Assembly: GCA_025656455.1 (NCBI GenBank)
Contig: JAHXHS010000005.1
Span: 75,411 to 139,410, forward strand
DNA length: 64,000 nt
Origin: Candidatus Thiodiazotropha sp. (ex Epidulcina cf. delphinae)
Lineage (GTDB): Bacteria; Pseudomonadota; Gammaproteobacteria; Chromatiales; Chromatiaceae
Reading direction: 5' to 3'
Position 1 is the first letter of the stretch. Each line of letters opens with the position of its first letter. The position numbers and the translations under genes were made by a program. The notes beneath the pieces were generated by a model. The model was not told the origin of the DNA. It did no database searches and was given only the letters and a program-made list of their open reading frames with translations. Shown here one piece after another: positions 36,068 through 44,685 of this stretch.

Positions 36068-36215
36068 CTGACTTATTCCTCCACTGCTTTTCCTGAATTC
36101 TGTTTAGTATTAATCCGGTAACCAAACAGATTCACCTCTTGTTCTCTCTCTGGGCTGACTATTATCCACACTGGAGATAGTCATTTGTATGAACCGCAGG
36201 TACCACCACTATAAT

Positions 36216-36246
36216 CCCGTCATTCTGGCGGATGCTGGAATCCAGA
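36216..36246. repeat. CCGTCATTC-type dispersed repeat remnant
   Basis: CCCGTCATTCTGGCGGATGC followed by TGGAATCCAG belongs to the common class of bacterial intergenic repeats built on GTCATTC and GGAATCCAG. The rest of the 552-base gap (36068-36619) also has a single CTCTCGCAAAGCCGCCAAGC unit at about 36412 and a degenerate TTAATCCGGTAACC end at about 36109. No gene is seen. Confidence 0.5.
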
Positions 36247-36568
36247 ACCACCCCTATTCAAATTATCCGTTTGGATATCGTATTTACCTCGAACCCGCAG
36301 GTTCAGGTAGAAGCCACCTATGTGTAGCGGGATTATTTCGCTGGGAGCTTATGAACTTGGTAAAAAAGGCTCTTTAGCAAAATTTGTGAGTATTTCAAGA
36401 CGATAATTGACTCTCGCAAAGCCGCCAAGCACGCAAAGAATCATTGAATTTATTCAACAACGTCTCACGGTTGGTTTGTTACCTTCCTGGCCACAAAACT
36501 CACTTCAGATCATATATTTGGTCGTTCACTTGCGCCGAGCCATACCCACGGATTTCCCTGAGGAGGCT

Positions 36569-36598
36569 AAAAAAAGGACGCCTGACAGGCGTCCTTTT
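36569..36598 (-). terminator. Rho-independent terminator of the PspA-like operon
   Basis: GGACGCCTG-A-CAGGCGTCC is a perfect nine-base-pair stem (36576-36594). Read on the minus strand it is followed by seven T (36569-36575), and four A precede it, so it can work in both directions but is better for the leftward genes that end at 36620. Confidence 0.88.
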
Positions 36599-36619
36599 CG
36601 GGATGGTTTTGCAAACTTA

Positions 36620-37963
36620 TCAAGACTCCCACTCACGAATCTTTCCCGCGAATCCGTTCAGTCTTTGCTTCATGAGGGTGCCGAATTTCTCCACCACGGA
36701 GCCAGCCAGAATACTCAGGGTTCCCAAAGCGGCCAGGCTGCCCCAGCCGCCGAGATCGAATAGTAGGATGGCGTGCCAGATCTGAAAACCGAGTCCGGCC
36801 AGAAAGGCGATCAGCCCCAGGGCGAGCAAAAAACGCTTTTCCATGATGTAGCCGAAGGCAAGAATGGCTAGCCCGTTTCCCATGCAGAGTGCAGCGTTCG
36901 CAGCGCTGCCATATAGAGAGAGCGCAAGTAATGGCGCTGCGATGAGCGTCAGGGCTGCAATCTGGCGATAGGTGATACGGGAACTGCTGGCGCGCAATGA
37001 GAGTTCAATGGTCAGTCCGGCCAGAGTATAGGCAAACAGATGAATTGCGGTGGTTGTCTCGACTCCCCAATGCTCGACTGCCAGGCTTGCGATTGACAGC
37101 GCGATCCCGACGCCGGCAACCAAGGAGAGGTGTTCTATCCATTGACGCCATACCTGCTGCCTGGTAAGCGTCTGCGCCAAGATACGCAGTAGCGCCCAAG
37201 TCATAACGAACAGAATCAGTATCAGGAAGGTACTGATGCTATACAGCCAAAGCGTGCGTCCGAGGATCAGGCCTACAGGGATCCAGACCAGCAGTTTGGC
37301 AATCCGGCCTTCGAAGGTTTTCAAGCCGGGATTGGCCCGGATAGCGACCAGAGTGGCGTATGCAAGCGCCGGGACCAGTATCAAGAGTAACCAGGCAATA
37401 TTGTCGGCGCTGCGAACCGGTATCAGCAGGGCAGCGTTTGCCAACAGGGAGAATGCGGCTAAGCGTAGCGCCGAACGTCGCGCCAGGACCAAAAAACCGA
37501 GCCAGCTGACAATCATTGCCACCACTACGCCGGCAATCAGCGGTATCGCCAGCGGGACGCTGTCGGCGATATGCCAGAAAGCGAACTCGGGATAGCTTGC
37601 ACTGAGATTATCCAGTGGGTGCCAGGTGTAGACAAAGGCTCCGAGGATGGTGAAATTTATCGGAATCGCGGTTAATGCCAGCATGAGAAAAGTACGCGCA
37701 CCCTTGGCTTCCCCGAGGATCCTGCCACTGGCAAAGCCTGTGAACGCGAGGATGGCGTTAAAACCCAACAACATCCAGTAGCGCTGCAGGTCATTGCCGC
37801 TGTCCCAGTGTTGGAACAGGAATATCGACAAGGCGGCTATCAACACCATGCTTCCGGCGCCGCGTAGCAATACCGGCAGTGTCAGCAGGGATTGCAGCGA
37901 AAAGCCGCTGCGTTGCGGCTCTGCTTCGGCGATTTCAACCGTTGTCTGTCGCCGTTCAGTCAT
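36620..37963 (-). CDS. Polytopic membrane protein paired with a PspA-like protein
   Basis: A 447-residue protein with about 12 hydrophobic helices after a short polar N-terminus (MTERRQTTVEIAEAEPQRSG). No transporter signature is seen; the even distribution of helices recalls DUF2157/DUF4401-type membrane proteins. Its ATG overlaps the stop of the upstream PspA-like gene by eight bases (ATGACTGA), so the two products are probably made together. The likely theme is membrane stress or membrane organisation. A terminator follows 22 bases after the stop. Confidence 0.65.
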   Translation of the reverse strand: MTERRQTTVEIAEAEPQRSGFSLQSLLTLPVLLRGAGSMVLIAALSIFLFQHWDSGNDLQRYWMLLGFNAILAFTGFASGRILGEAKGARTFLMLALTAIPINFTILGAFVYTWHPLDNLSASYPEFAFWHIADSVPLAIPLIAGVVVAMIVSWLGFLVLARRSALRLAAFSLLANAALLIPVRSADNIAWLLLILVPALAYATLVAIRANPGLKTFEGRIAKLLVWIPVGLILGRTLWLYSISTFLILILFVMTWALLRILAQTLTRQQVWRQWIEHLSLVAGVGIALSIASLAVEHWGVETTTAIHLFAYTLAGLTIELSLRASSSRITYRQIAALTLIAAPLLALSLYGSAANAALCMGNGLAILAFGYIMEKRFLLALGLIAFLAGLGFQIWHAILLFDLGGWGSLAALGTLSILAGSVVEKFGTLMKQRLNGFAGKIREWES

Positions 37964-38615
37964 CGTTCTTCCCCTGTTCCGTCAATTGGTGGAGTTCGGC
38001 AAGCAGTTGATCCCGCTCTTCCGCTACCACAAAACCCTGTTCCAGGCTGTCGGGGCCGACTTCCGATTCCATGCCCAGTTCATGCTCCATGACCCGGGTC
38101 TCCCAGCGTTCGAACGCCGCTTCCGAATCGATAACACCACGATCCTCGAACTTCGCCAGGGTCGTCGAGGCCTCGGCCACGGATTCTCTGGCCCTGAGGG
38201 TGTTTCGGTTGCGAATCATCTCTTGCAGGCGTGTTTCGGCCTGTCTCACCTGTTCTTCCAATTTGGTTTGCGCAGCCTGATGGCGTTTGACGACCTGCTC
38301 AGTGTCCAGGATCTGTTGTTGGCAGGCTTTACGTCGCTGCAGACAGGCGAGCGCCTTTTCCTCATCCTGTTCGGCCATGCCTTGCGCGCGTTGCAGCCAA
38401 CGCGCCTCATCTTTACCGAGTTGCTGAAGGCGCTCCTCCAGTTGTTCTCCCTCCCTCTGTAACCGACCCATCCGCACTTTTGCGCGTGCGGTGCTCTGGC
38501 GGGCGTCATGGATCGCGGCCTCGATAACCGCATCATGGTTTTCAATATCCCCCACCCATTTGTCGACGGTTGCTGAAAGTGTTGCCGATAGGCGTTTAAT
38601 GACGGACATGCTCAT
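37956..38615 (-). CDS. PspA/IM30-family coiled-coil protein
   Basis: A 219-residue, almost wholly helical protein (residues about 25-150 form long charged coiled coils). It has the family layout of a short amphipathic N-terminus (MSMSVIKRLSATLSATVDKW), then HDARQSTARAKVRMGRLQ, and conserved ARESVAEASTTLAKFED. Such proteins assemble on the inner membrane and preserve its integrity under stress. Neither pspF nor pspBC is present; the partner is the membrane protein encoded directly downstream. No sigma-54 promoter was identified upstream. Confidence 0.82.
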   Translation of the reverse strand: MSMSVIKRLSATLSATVDKWVGDIENHDAVIEAAIHDARQSTARAKVRMGRLQREGEQLEERLQQLGKDEARWLQRAQGMAEQDEEKALACLQRRKACQQQILDTEQVVKRHQAAQTKLEEQVRQAETRLQEMIRNRNTLRARESVAEASTTLAKFEDRGVIDSEAAFERWETRVMEHELGMESEVGPDSLEQGFVVAEERDQLLAELHQLTEQGKNDD

Positions 38616-38786
38616 CTCCTTTGTTTGTTTATGAGATAACTTCTCTAAACAAATTTGATGCCAGCATGTCGAATTTAAAATTATAACAATAAAAACAATA
38701 AGTTAAATTTTTGTCATAATGTTTGTGAGATCTTCTATGTTTCTTTGCTGCTCAAAAAATGTACCAGCCTAGACAAAATATGCTCA

Positions 38787-38823
38787 ATCACTGCTGAAAG
38801 AGTTTCAGAGGAGCGGCAGTGAT
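38787..38823. repeat. Perfect inverted repeat downstream of the RND operon
   Basis: ATCACTGC (38787-38794) and GCAGTGAT (38816-38823) form an outer stem, with TGAAA-GAG-TTTCA inside on one side. It lies 54 bases past the RND gene stop (minus strand) and may end transcription or bind a regulator; no T run follows. Confidence 0.45.
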
Positions 38824-38876
38824 GTGCAACAGGCAGTATGCGCTGAGCCGGTTGACTGCAATTTTCTGAAACAGGA

Positions 38877-41800
38877 TCAGGTGCGGGGTAGGTCCGCGGC
38901 GGCATCTGAATGGCCACTGCTGAGGCGTTCCTCATCGTTCTCATCATGGAGTCTTCCAAGCAGATTGAAATCATCCAGGATGCAGTAGACTGAGGGGACC
39001 AGAAACAAGGCGACCAGGGTGGCGGCGGTCAGTCCAAAGGCGATGCTGGCCGCAAGGGGGATGAGGATCTGGGCCTGCAGGCTTTTTTCCAACAACAGTG
39101 GCGTCAATCCGGCAATGGTGCTGATGGATGTCAGTAGAATAGGTCTGAAACGGGCGCGGGCAGCCTGCTTGGCGGCAACCGCAACCGCAATGCCGCTGGC
39201 GCGGGCGTCCCGGATAAACACCACCAACAGAATAGAGTCATTGACCACGACGCCGAACAGGGAGGCCATGCCGACGATGCTGGGCATGGTCAGATCCAGG
39301 CCCAGGGCCATATGACCGAATATCACCCCGATCAATGCCGAGGGAATCACGACCATCACCGTCAGCGGCGCCATATAGCCCTTGAACTGAAGCGCCAATA
39401 ACATATAGACACCAATCAGACCGAGCAGCACATTACGTACGATCGATTGGCCGGTTTTCGCAGACTCTTTACTCTCTCCCTGTACGTCGTACTGAATATC
39501 GGGGTAGCGTTTGAGCAAGTCCGGAATGAATGTGGCATTTGCCAGACCGAGCAATTCCTGGGCATTGACCTGACTGCGGTCCACGTCTCCCTGTATCGTG
39601 ACGGCGCGCTGTCGGTTGACGCGATTGATGCGCGCCCAGCCTCGGACTTCGTCGATATCAGCAACGGTTGAGAGGGGGATCAGTGAGCCGTTCGGACCGG
39701 TGATGCTCAGGTTGTAGAGGTCTTCCGCATCCATACGATCGTTTGCGGTGAGCCTTAGATTCACTTCATAGGTTTCAGGGCCAACCGGAAACTCATCGAT
39801 CTTTATGCCCTGATAGGCTGCCCTCACCTGTTCGGCGACACGCTGCGCATCGAGTCCCAAGACACCGGCGCCGGGTTTGAGGTGGAGCCGGAACTCCCGC
39901 TTGCCGGGGCGCAGATCATCGCTCAGGTCGTTCACCCCCTGGTAGCTGTTGAGCCAGTTCTGCAGCTCGTTCGAGGCCATCTTCAGGCGGTCCAGATCAT
40001 AGCCCAGCAGACGCAGGTCGATGGGGCGGCCACCGGGACCAAAGGCAGGTTCCGTAAACTTGACCGAGATGACATCACTCAGCATGCCGGTCTCTTCCCG
40101 CCAGCGGTTGATCACATCATCCAGCTTGGTGTTACGGATTTCGGCACTGAGCAGATCCGCAACCACGCGGGCCACATGGGGACCCGTTTCATAGGCATCC
40201 GGATTTTGACCATAGATGACGATGATGTTCCGCACCAGTGGCTGGGCTTCGGGCTGATCCGGCATGAAGGCCTGGTTGGTGCGATTCAGCGCCTGGGTGA
40301 TCTGTTCGACGGTCGTCTCCGTCTGAGCCAGGGGTGTTCCTTGCGGCAACAGAACACGGGCTTCGAGCACGTCGCCGTCCAGGTCGGGGAAACCGACGAA
40401 CTTCAGTTTGCCTCCAACCGGCATGGCAATGGAGAAGACCAGCAGCATCAGCACAATGCCGAGGGTCAGATAACGATACTCCACGGCCCGATCGAGGAGG
40501 GGGCCAAACCAGTTTTCACGCAACCCTGCAAAGCGCCTTTCAAACCCTTGACGAAACCGGGAGGGTTGTTTCTGTTTCATGTGGGCCAAAGAGTGGCCCA
40601 AATGGTGGGGCAGGATCAGGAAGGCCTCAAACAGGCTGACACTGATCACAATGATCAGCACGATCGGCATGATGCGAAGTATTTGGCCGATGTCGCCCGT
40701 GATAAAGGCCAAAGAACCGAATACCATCAAGGTGGTGGCGAAGGATGAGGCGATTCCCGGCAACACCTGACGAACACCGGAAATGGCCGCGTGCAGGGGG
40801 GTATCCCCCTTCGCCATGCGTGAAGCGATGTTTTCAGCAATCACGATGGCATCGTCCATCAACAGACCGATGCCGATCAGCAGGCCGACCATGGAGATCA
40901 TATTGATGGTGACACCGACCATCGGCAGCACGAACAGCGCCCCCAGGAAGGAGACCGGCAGGCCCATGGTGACCCAGAAGCTGTAACGAAAACTGAAGAA
41001 CAGCCAGAGCACCATGAACACCGCCAGCAATCCCTGCGCGCCATTGCGCACCAGCATGTCGAGCCGGTCTTGCACCACCGAGGCCCGGTCCTGGGTGAGG
41101 GTCAGTCGTATGCCCTGGGGGGCATGTTGATTCTCCTTTTCAACGAAGCGCTGAACGCTAGCGAGGACGTTGAGGATGTCTTGTGAGCGTGTCTTGGCAA
41201 TATTCAACACGGCCGCGCGTTGATCGTTAAAGGTGATCTTCTCTTCATCCCGGTCGAAGCGGTCTGTAATCGCTGCGATGTCACCCAGACGAATGGTCGC
41301 ACCGCTACTGCTCGAGATCACCGCGAGGTCATGGAACTCGTCCACACGCTTACGCTGATCGTCGAAGCGGATCAGAATATCTTCCCGATCACCCTCGAGA
41401 CGCCCGGCTGGGGTGCTTACGCTGTGACGTCCCACCGCATTCGCAATGTCACTCGCCGACAAGCCGAACTGGCGCAATCGCCAATCCGGGATCTCGATGC
41501 GTATATGGTGGTCTGAGAAGCCGTTGATGGTGACCTCGGCAACATCCTCCCGGGTCAACAGGAGGGATTTCAGATTTTCCGCATAGGCTTTCAGAGCCAC
41601 CGGATCTTCCGGACCTGTCACGGCGATGGAGATGACCGGTTCGGTGCGCCCCAACTCCTTGATCACCGGAAGTTCCGTCTGATCGGGAAAGTCATCGATG
41701 GCGTCGATCTCAGCATTGACGTCATCGAGGAAGCGCGCCATGTTGGCGCCTTCGGTCATTACCGCGGTGGCGACCCCGACGCCCTCCCTGGATTCACAGC

Positions 41801-42035
41801 GCATTTCGTCCAGATCGCTGATGCCTTCAAGGGCATCCTCCAGGCGACGGCAGACCGCATCTTCCACATCGTCTGCCGTGGCGCCTTTGTAGACAACGCT
41901 GATCTCCACTTCATCATTTTGAATTTCAGGCAGGGTTTCACGTTGCAGACCGGGCAGGGCGGTTAGGCCCAGCAGCATGATCGACGCCATCAGGAGATTC
42001 GCGGCGGTGGGGTGACGGGCGAACCAGTCGATCAT
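38877..42035 (-). CDS. RND-family efflux transporter (inner-membrane pump)
   Basis: A 1052-residue AcrB-like pump with the standard plan: TM1 near residues 10-28, a large periplasmic loop, TM2-6, a second loop, TM7-12. TM4 carries the proton-relay pair in GIGLLMDDAIVIAENI, and LPQGTPLAQTE marks the second porter half. The substrate is unknown; RPIDLRLLGYDLDRL and general features place it in the hydrophobe/amphiphile branch rather than the metal (CusA) branch. It overlaps the adaptor gene by four bases (ATGA). No outer-membrane TolC gene is in the operon. Confidence 0.93.
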   Translation of the reverse strand: MIDWFARHPTAANLLMASIMLLGLTALPGLQRETLPEIQNDEVEISVVYKGATADDVEDAVCRRLEDALEGISDLDEMRCESREGVGVATAVMTEGANMARFLDDVNAEIDAIDDFPDQTELPVIKELGRTEPVISIAVTGPEDPVALKAYAENLKSLLLTREDVAEVTINGFSDHHIRIEIPDWRLRQFGLSASDIANAVGRHSVSTPAGRLEGDREDILIRFDDQRKRVDEFHDLAVISSSSGATIRLGDIAAITDRFDRDEEKITFNDQRAAVLNIAKTRSQDILNVLASVQRFVEKENQHAPQGIRLTLTQDRASVVQDRLDMLVRNGAQGLLAVFMVLWLFFSFRYSFWVTMGLPVSFLGALFVLPMVGVTINMISMVGLLIGIGLLMDDAIVIAENIASRMAKGDTPLHAAISGVRQVLPGIASSFATTLMVFGSLAFITGDIGQILRIMPIVLIIVISVSLFEAFLILPHHLGHSLAHMKQKQPSRFRQGFERRFAGLRENWFGPLLDRAVEYRYLTLGIVLMLLVFSIAMPVGGKLKFVGFPDLDGDVLEARVLLPQGTPLAQTETTVEQITQALNRTNQAFMPDQPEAQPLVRNIIVIYGQNPDAYETGPHVARVVADLLSAEIRNTKLDDVINRWREETGMLSDVISVKFTEPAFGPGGRPIDLRLLGYDLDRLKMASNELQNWLNSYQGVNDLSDDLRPGKREFRLHLKPGAGVLGLDAQRVAEQVRAAYQGIKIDEFPVGPETYEVNLRLTANDRMDAEDLYNLSITGPNGSLIPLSTVADIDEVRGWARINRVNRQRAVTIQGDVDRSQVNAQELLGLANATFIPDLLKRYPDIQYDVQGESKESAKTGQSIVRNVLLGLIGVYMLLALQFKGYMAPLTVMVVIPSALIGVIFGHMALGLDLTMPSIVGMASLFGVVVNDSILLVVFIRDARASGIAVAVAAKQAARARFRPILLTSISTIAGLTPLLLEKSLQAQILIPLAASIAFGLTAATLVALFLVPSVYCILDDFNLLGRLHDENDEERLSSGHSDAAADLPRT

Positions 42036-43351
42036 AGCTTACCCCTTGCTGCATTCTTTATGGCCTGCGCCATTGCTTCATCCGGTATGGTTTGCAGCAG
42101 CATGCCACTGACCGCCGGCACCAGATCGGACACCACGACCTTTTGACCGGCCTCGACACCCTTTGCGACAATACTGATCTCACCCTGGCTGAAGAGAATC
42201 TCTACCGGTTGGCGGCGTAACCGGTTCTGCTCATCGGCCAGGTAGACAACCCCGTCTCTGATGGCTGAGCGGGGCAGCACGATGCGCTCCGGTTGCGGTT
42301 TGCCCTGTAGGTTCACCTGGACAAACATCCCTTTCGAGAGGGGAGGCCTGAGGCCCGGTATGACCTTCTCGAAGGGCTTGTCGACAGCGACAACCACGCC
42401 CATGGTGCGGGTCTCCGGGTCCACATTGTCGCTGAAGCGTACAAACTCCGCCTCCCATTCAGCGATCGTCGTTCCCATGTCGAGGCGGACCCTTGGTTGA
42501 AACGCCACGAACTGGGCCAGATTGCCTTCCAGGATATCTGCGGTGATAGCTGTCTTCTCCCGTCCAATGAAGAGACGCCGTAATGAGGACATGGGAAATC
42601 TTGCGATGACCTCGACACGGTCGACGGCGTCGCCCTCCAGCAACATTTCGCCTTTACCCACAAACTGATCGACCTCTATCCCCATATTGGCGACACGCAA
42701 ATTAAAGGGGGCGTATACACTGGTGTTTTGCAGATCGCGCCCGGCCTGGGTCTGTTTTGCCTCAAGCACCTTGCGCTTAGTGGGTATCAGCGCCAGGCTG
42801 TTGGTTACATTTTGGACCGCGTTTCGACTGTTGAGCAGGTTTCGCTCGGCATCGTCCACATCGCTTTGCGACGCCGTGCCCTTGGCCGCCAGCTTGGTAA
42901 TGCGTTCGAATTCTCGCTGAGCGATTTTCTGGCTACGCTGTTCAATGGACAGGGAGGCCTCGGCATTGGCCTGCTCAACCTCGAGTTCAGCCAGTTCGGC
43001 CTCTGCCTGCGCCAGATTGAGCGCATAGTCAGCCGGATCGATCCTCAACAACAGACTGCCTTGACTGATGATCTCCCCGTCTCTCAACCGGGGGTGGAGT
43101 TCGACGATTCGGCCGGAAACCTCAGCGACGGCGGACCAGACGCGAGCGGGCTGGATTGAGCCGTAGCCTTCAGCCACGGGTATCAGTTCCAGCTGGGGCG
43201 TTTCGATAATGCGCACCAGCTTGGTGGGTTCTCCCCTTTCAGCCTTGACAGGGGACTGCTTGTTGCCGGCCATCAGCATTAACACCAGAATGCCCAGCGC
43301 AACAGGGGGCAATATCAGCAGTTTTCGCCAATGTGGATGTTTGTTAAGCAT
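42032..43351 (-). CDS. Membrane fusion protein (HlyD/AcrA-type adaptor)
   Basis: Periplasmic adaptor of about 439 residues linking the RND pump to an outer-membrane channel. It has one N-terminal helix (LLILPPVALGILVLMLMAG), a lipoyl/barrel-sandwich half (GRIVELHPRLRDGEIISQGS), a long helical hairpin of about 120 residues and the beta-barrel region (VEVIARFPMSSLRRLF). ATG 43351 is chosen because it overlaps the TetR gene end by eight bases; an upstream start at 43450 would read through the TetR gene. The regulator, adaptor and pump form one operon. Confidence 0.92.
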   Translation of the reverse strand: MLNKHPHWRKLLILPPVALGILVLMLMAGNKQSPVKAERGEPTKLVRIIETPQLELIPVAEGYGSIQPARVWSAVAEVSGRIVELHPRLRDGEIISQGSLLLRIDPADYALNLAQAEAELAELEVEQANAEASLSIEQRSQKIAQREFERITKLAAKGTASQSDVDDAERNLLNSRNAVQNVTNSLALIPTKRKVLEAKQTQAGRDLQNTSVYAPFNLRVANMGIEVDQFVGKGEMLLEGDAVDRVEVIARFPMSSLRRLFIGREKTAITADILEGNLAQFVAFQPRVRLDMGTTIAEWEAEFVRFSDNVDPETRTMGVVVAVDKPFEKVIPGLRPPLSKGMFVQVNLQGKPQPERIVLPRSAIRDGVVYLADEQNRLRRQPVEILFSQGEISIVAKGVEAGQKVVVSDLVPAVSGMLLQTIPDEAMAQAIKNAARGKL

Positions 43352-44033
43352 CGTGGGGGATATCCGTATTGATTGAATCGGGCGTGGTATTGAGAATAGC
43401 CATATAGTAATGCCGCAATTGACGCTTGACGGCCTCAAGGTTTGCCGCATCGAAAGCAGGCGTACCCATGCGCCGCAGAAAAGTGGTCCGACCGATACGG
43501 AATATCATCGTTTGCCCGATCAGGGCGTGGACCATGATAATGACCGCTTGATCCGTTGCCTGTAGTCCACGATAGCGGGCAACCAATCGGGCAAGAGTGC
43601 CATGCATCGGGGCCAGGAGTTTGTCATAGAGAATTTCAAAGGCGTCGGTGGGCTGACTTTGCTCTCGGAAGATGATGCCGGGCGCATGCTTGCCCACTTC
43701 GCCGAGCAGCATGTTCTCGAGAAAATGCAGCAGAAAGCGACACAGTGACTCAGCGCACTGATGGGGGGATGCGACTTCTGCATGCTGGCGAATCTGTTCC
43801 AATTGCTCGGCCATGCCTGCGTGGAGTCTATCCGCCAGATAGGCCACGGTGGCGAGATAGAGGCCCTTTTTGCCCCCGAAGTGATAGGAGATGGCGGAGA
43901 TATTGGCCTCTGCTTTTTCCACGATCTCACGAGTGCTGACCCCGTCGTAATCCCGGTTGCCAAAGGCTTGCAGGGCGGCCTCCAACAAACGGTCTCGGGT
44001 CTCGATCCGGGCGTGTGTGTTGCTGACGGGCAT
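43344..44033 (-). CDS. TetR-family repressor of the RND operon
   Basis: A 229-residue regulator. The N-terminal helix-turn-helix (RLLEAALQAFGNRDYDGVS; TREIVEKAEANISAISYHFG) is canonical, and the C-terminal ligand domain looks like the CecR/YbiH type (DUF1956). First gene of the operon, overlapping the adaptor gene, it very probably represses itself and the pump. Two operator-like sites lie between its start and 44104. Confidence 0.92.
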   Translation of the reverse strand: MPVSNTHARIETRDRLLEAALQAFGNRDYDGVSTREIVEKAEANISAISYHFGGKKGLYLATVAYLADRLHAGMAEQLEQIRQHAEVASPHQCAESLCRFLLHFLENMLLGEVGKHAPGIIFREQSQPTDAFEILYDKLLAPMHGTLARLVARYRGLQATDQAVIIMVHALIGQTMIFRIGRTTFLRRMGTPAFDAANLEAVKRQLRHYYMAILNTTPDSINTDIPHDA

Positions 44034-44075
44034 ATCAACGATGGCTATTGTGGATGATCGGTCGCTGATTTTAGT

Positions 44076-44103
44076 TCAAACGTTCGATTGAGTCAAACGT
44101 TTG
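44076..44103. promoter_or_regulatory. Probable TetR operator, paired TCAAACGTT(C/T)G sites
   Basis: TCAAACGTTCG (44076-44086) and TCAAACGTTTG (44093-44103) are repeated 17 bases apart, 43 to 70 bases upstream of the repressor start. CAAACGTTTG is itself a 10-base palindrome. The spacing and location fit binding of a TetR dimer pair over the promoter. Confidence 0.65.
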
Positions 44104-44130
44104 TTTTAATTCAATCTAGATGAAAAGAAA

Positions 44131-44198
44131 CTCTCGCCAAGCCCGCAAAGGGTCCTTGGGCAATGTCTTCTTGGCGCACTTTGCGAGCTTGGCGAGAG
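44131..44198. repeat. CTCTCGC-family hairpin
   Basis: CTCTCGCCAAGCCCGCAAAG (44131-44150) pairs with CTTTGCGAGCTTGGCGAGAG (44179-44198) with two mismatches. It is followed by the palindrome GTAGGGTGCGGCCCAGCCGC at 44244-44263, a unit that also occurs at 47229 and 63566. No gene is seen between 44034 and 44685. Confidence 0.75.
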
Positions 44199-44334
44199 AA
44201 ATTTTGCTTTCCCGACCAGTTGAGGAAAACAAGGATTCAAGGCGTAGGGTGCGGCCCAGCCGCACCGTGTTAAAACAGGATGGCAGCGTGCAGGCGCGGA
44301 AAAGCGAGAACAAGTCCTAGTGTAGGACACTACA

Positions 44335-44604
44335 CTAGTGTGGTGTAACGTATAAACTGCACCAATCAGAGGCCCGTCAATGCCTCAAGACCAGGCGCAA
44401 CGCGCAGGCAATGGCAGCGCCCTTGTCAAGCGCTGCAACGCAGAATTGAGGCATTGACGGGCCTCCCTTCGGGCGAGACGCTAAGCCGTCATCTGCGTTG
44501 TTGCGTTGCTTGGAAAGGGCGCGCCATTCCCGGCGCAACGCGCCTAGCAGCTAACGGCTTAGCGTCTCGCTGATGGGTACAGTTTATACGTTACACCACA
44601 CTAG
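44335..44604. mobile_element. MITE-like element, CTAGTGTGG family
   Basis: A 270 bp non-coding element with perfect 25 bp terminal inverted repeats (CTAGTGTGGTGTAACGTATA, continuing AACTG). Two internal stem-loops stand side by side: GAGGCCCGTCAATGCCTCAA with its near-complement, and GAGACGCTAAGCCGT with ACGGCTTAGCGTCTC. CTAG at both ends may be a target duplication. Immediately to the left is a separate palindrome, CTAGTGTAG-GACA-CTACACTAG (44317-44338), which shares the last CTAG. It lies in the promoter region of glgP, about 80 bases from the start. Confidence 0.83.
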
Positions 44605-44685
44605 CACAGCCCTCTCTCCGGCAATGATAAACCGACGCTTCAGGACTGGACTTGGTGCTATGGGTCTGCTAAAGCTTGCACGGCA

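Noticed and set aside
43352..43450. Adaptor protein starting at 43450
   Set aside because: That extension lies inside the TetR gene in another frame and has no membrane-anchor character; ATG 43351 gives the usual eight-base overlap.
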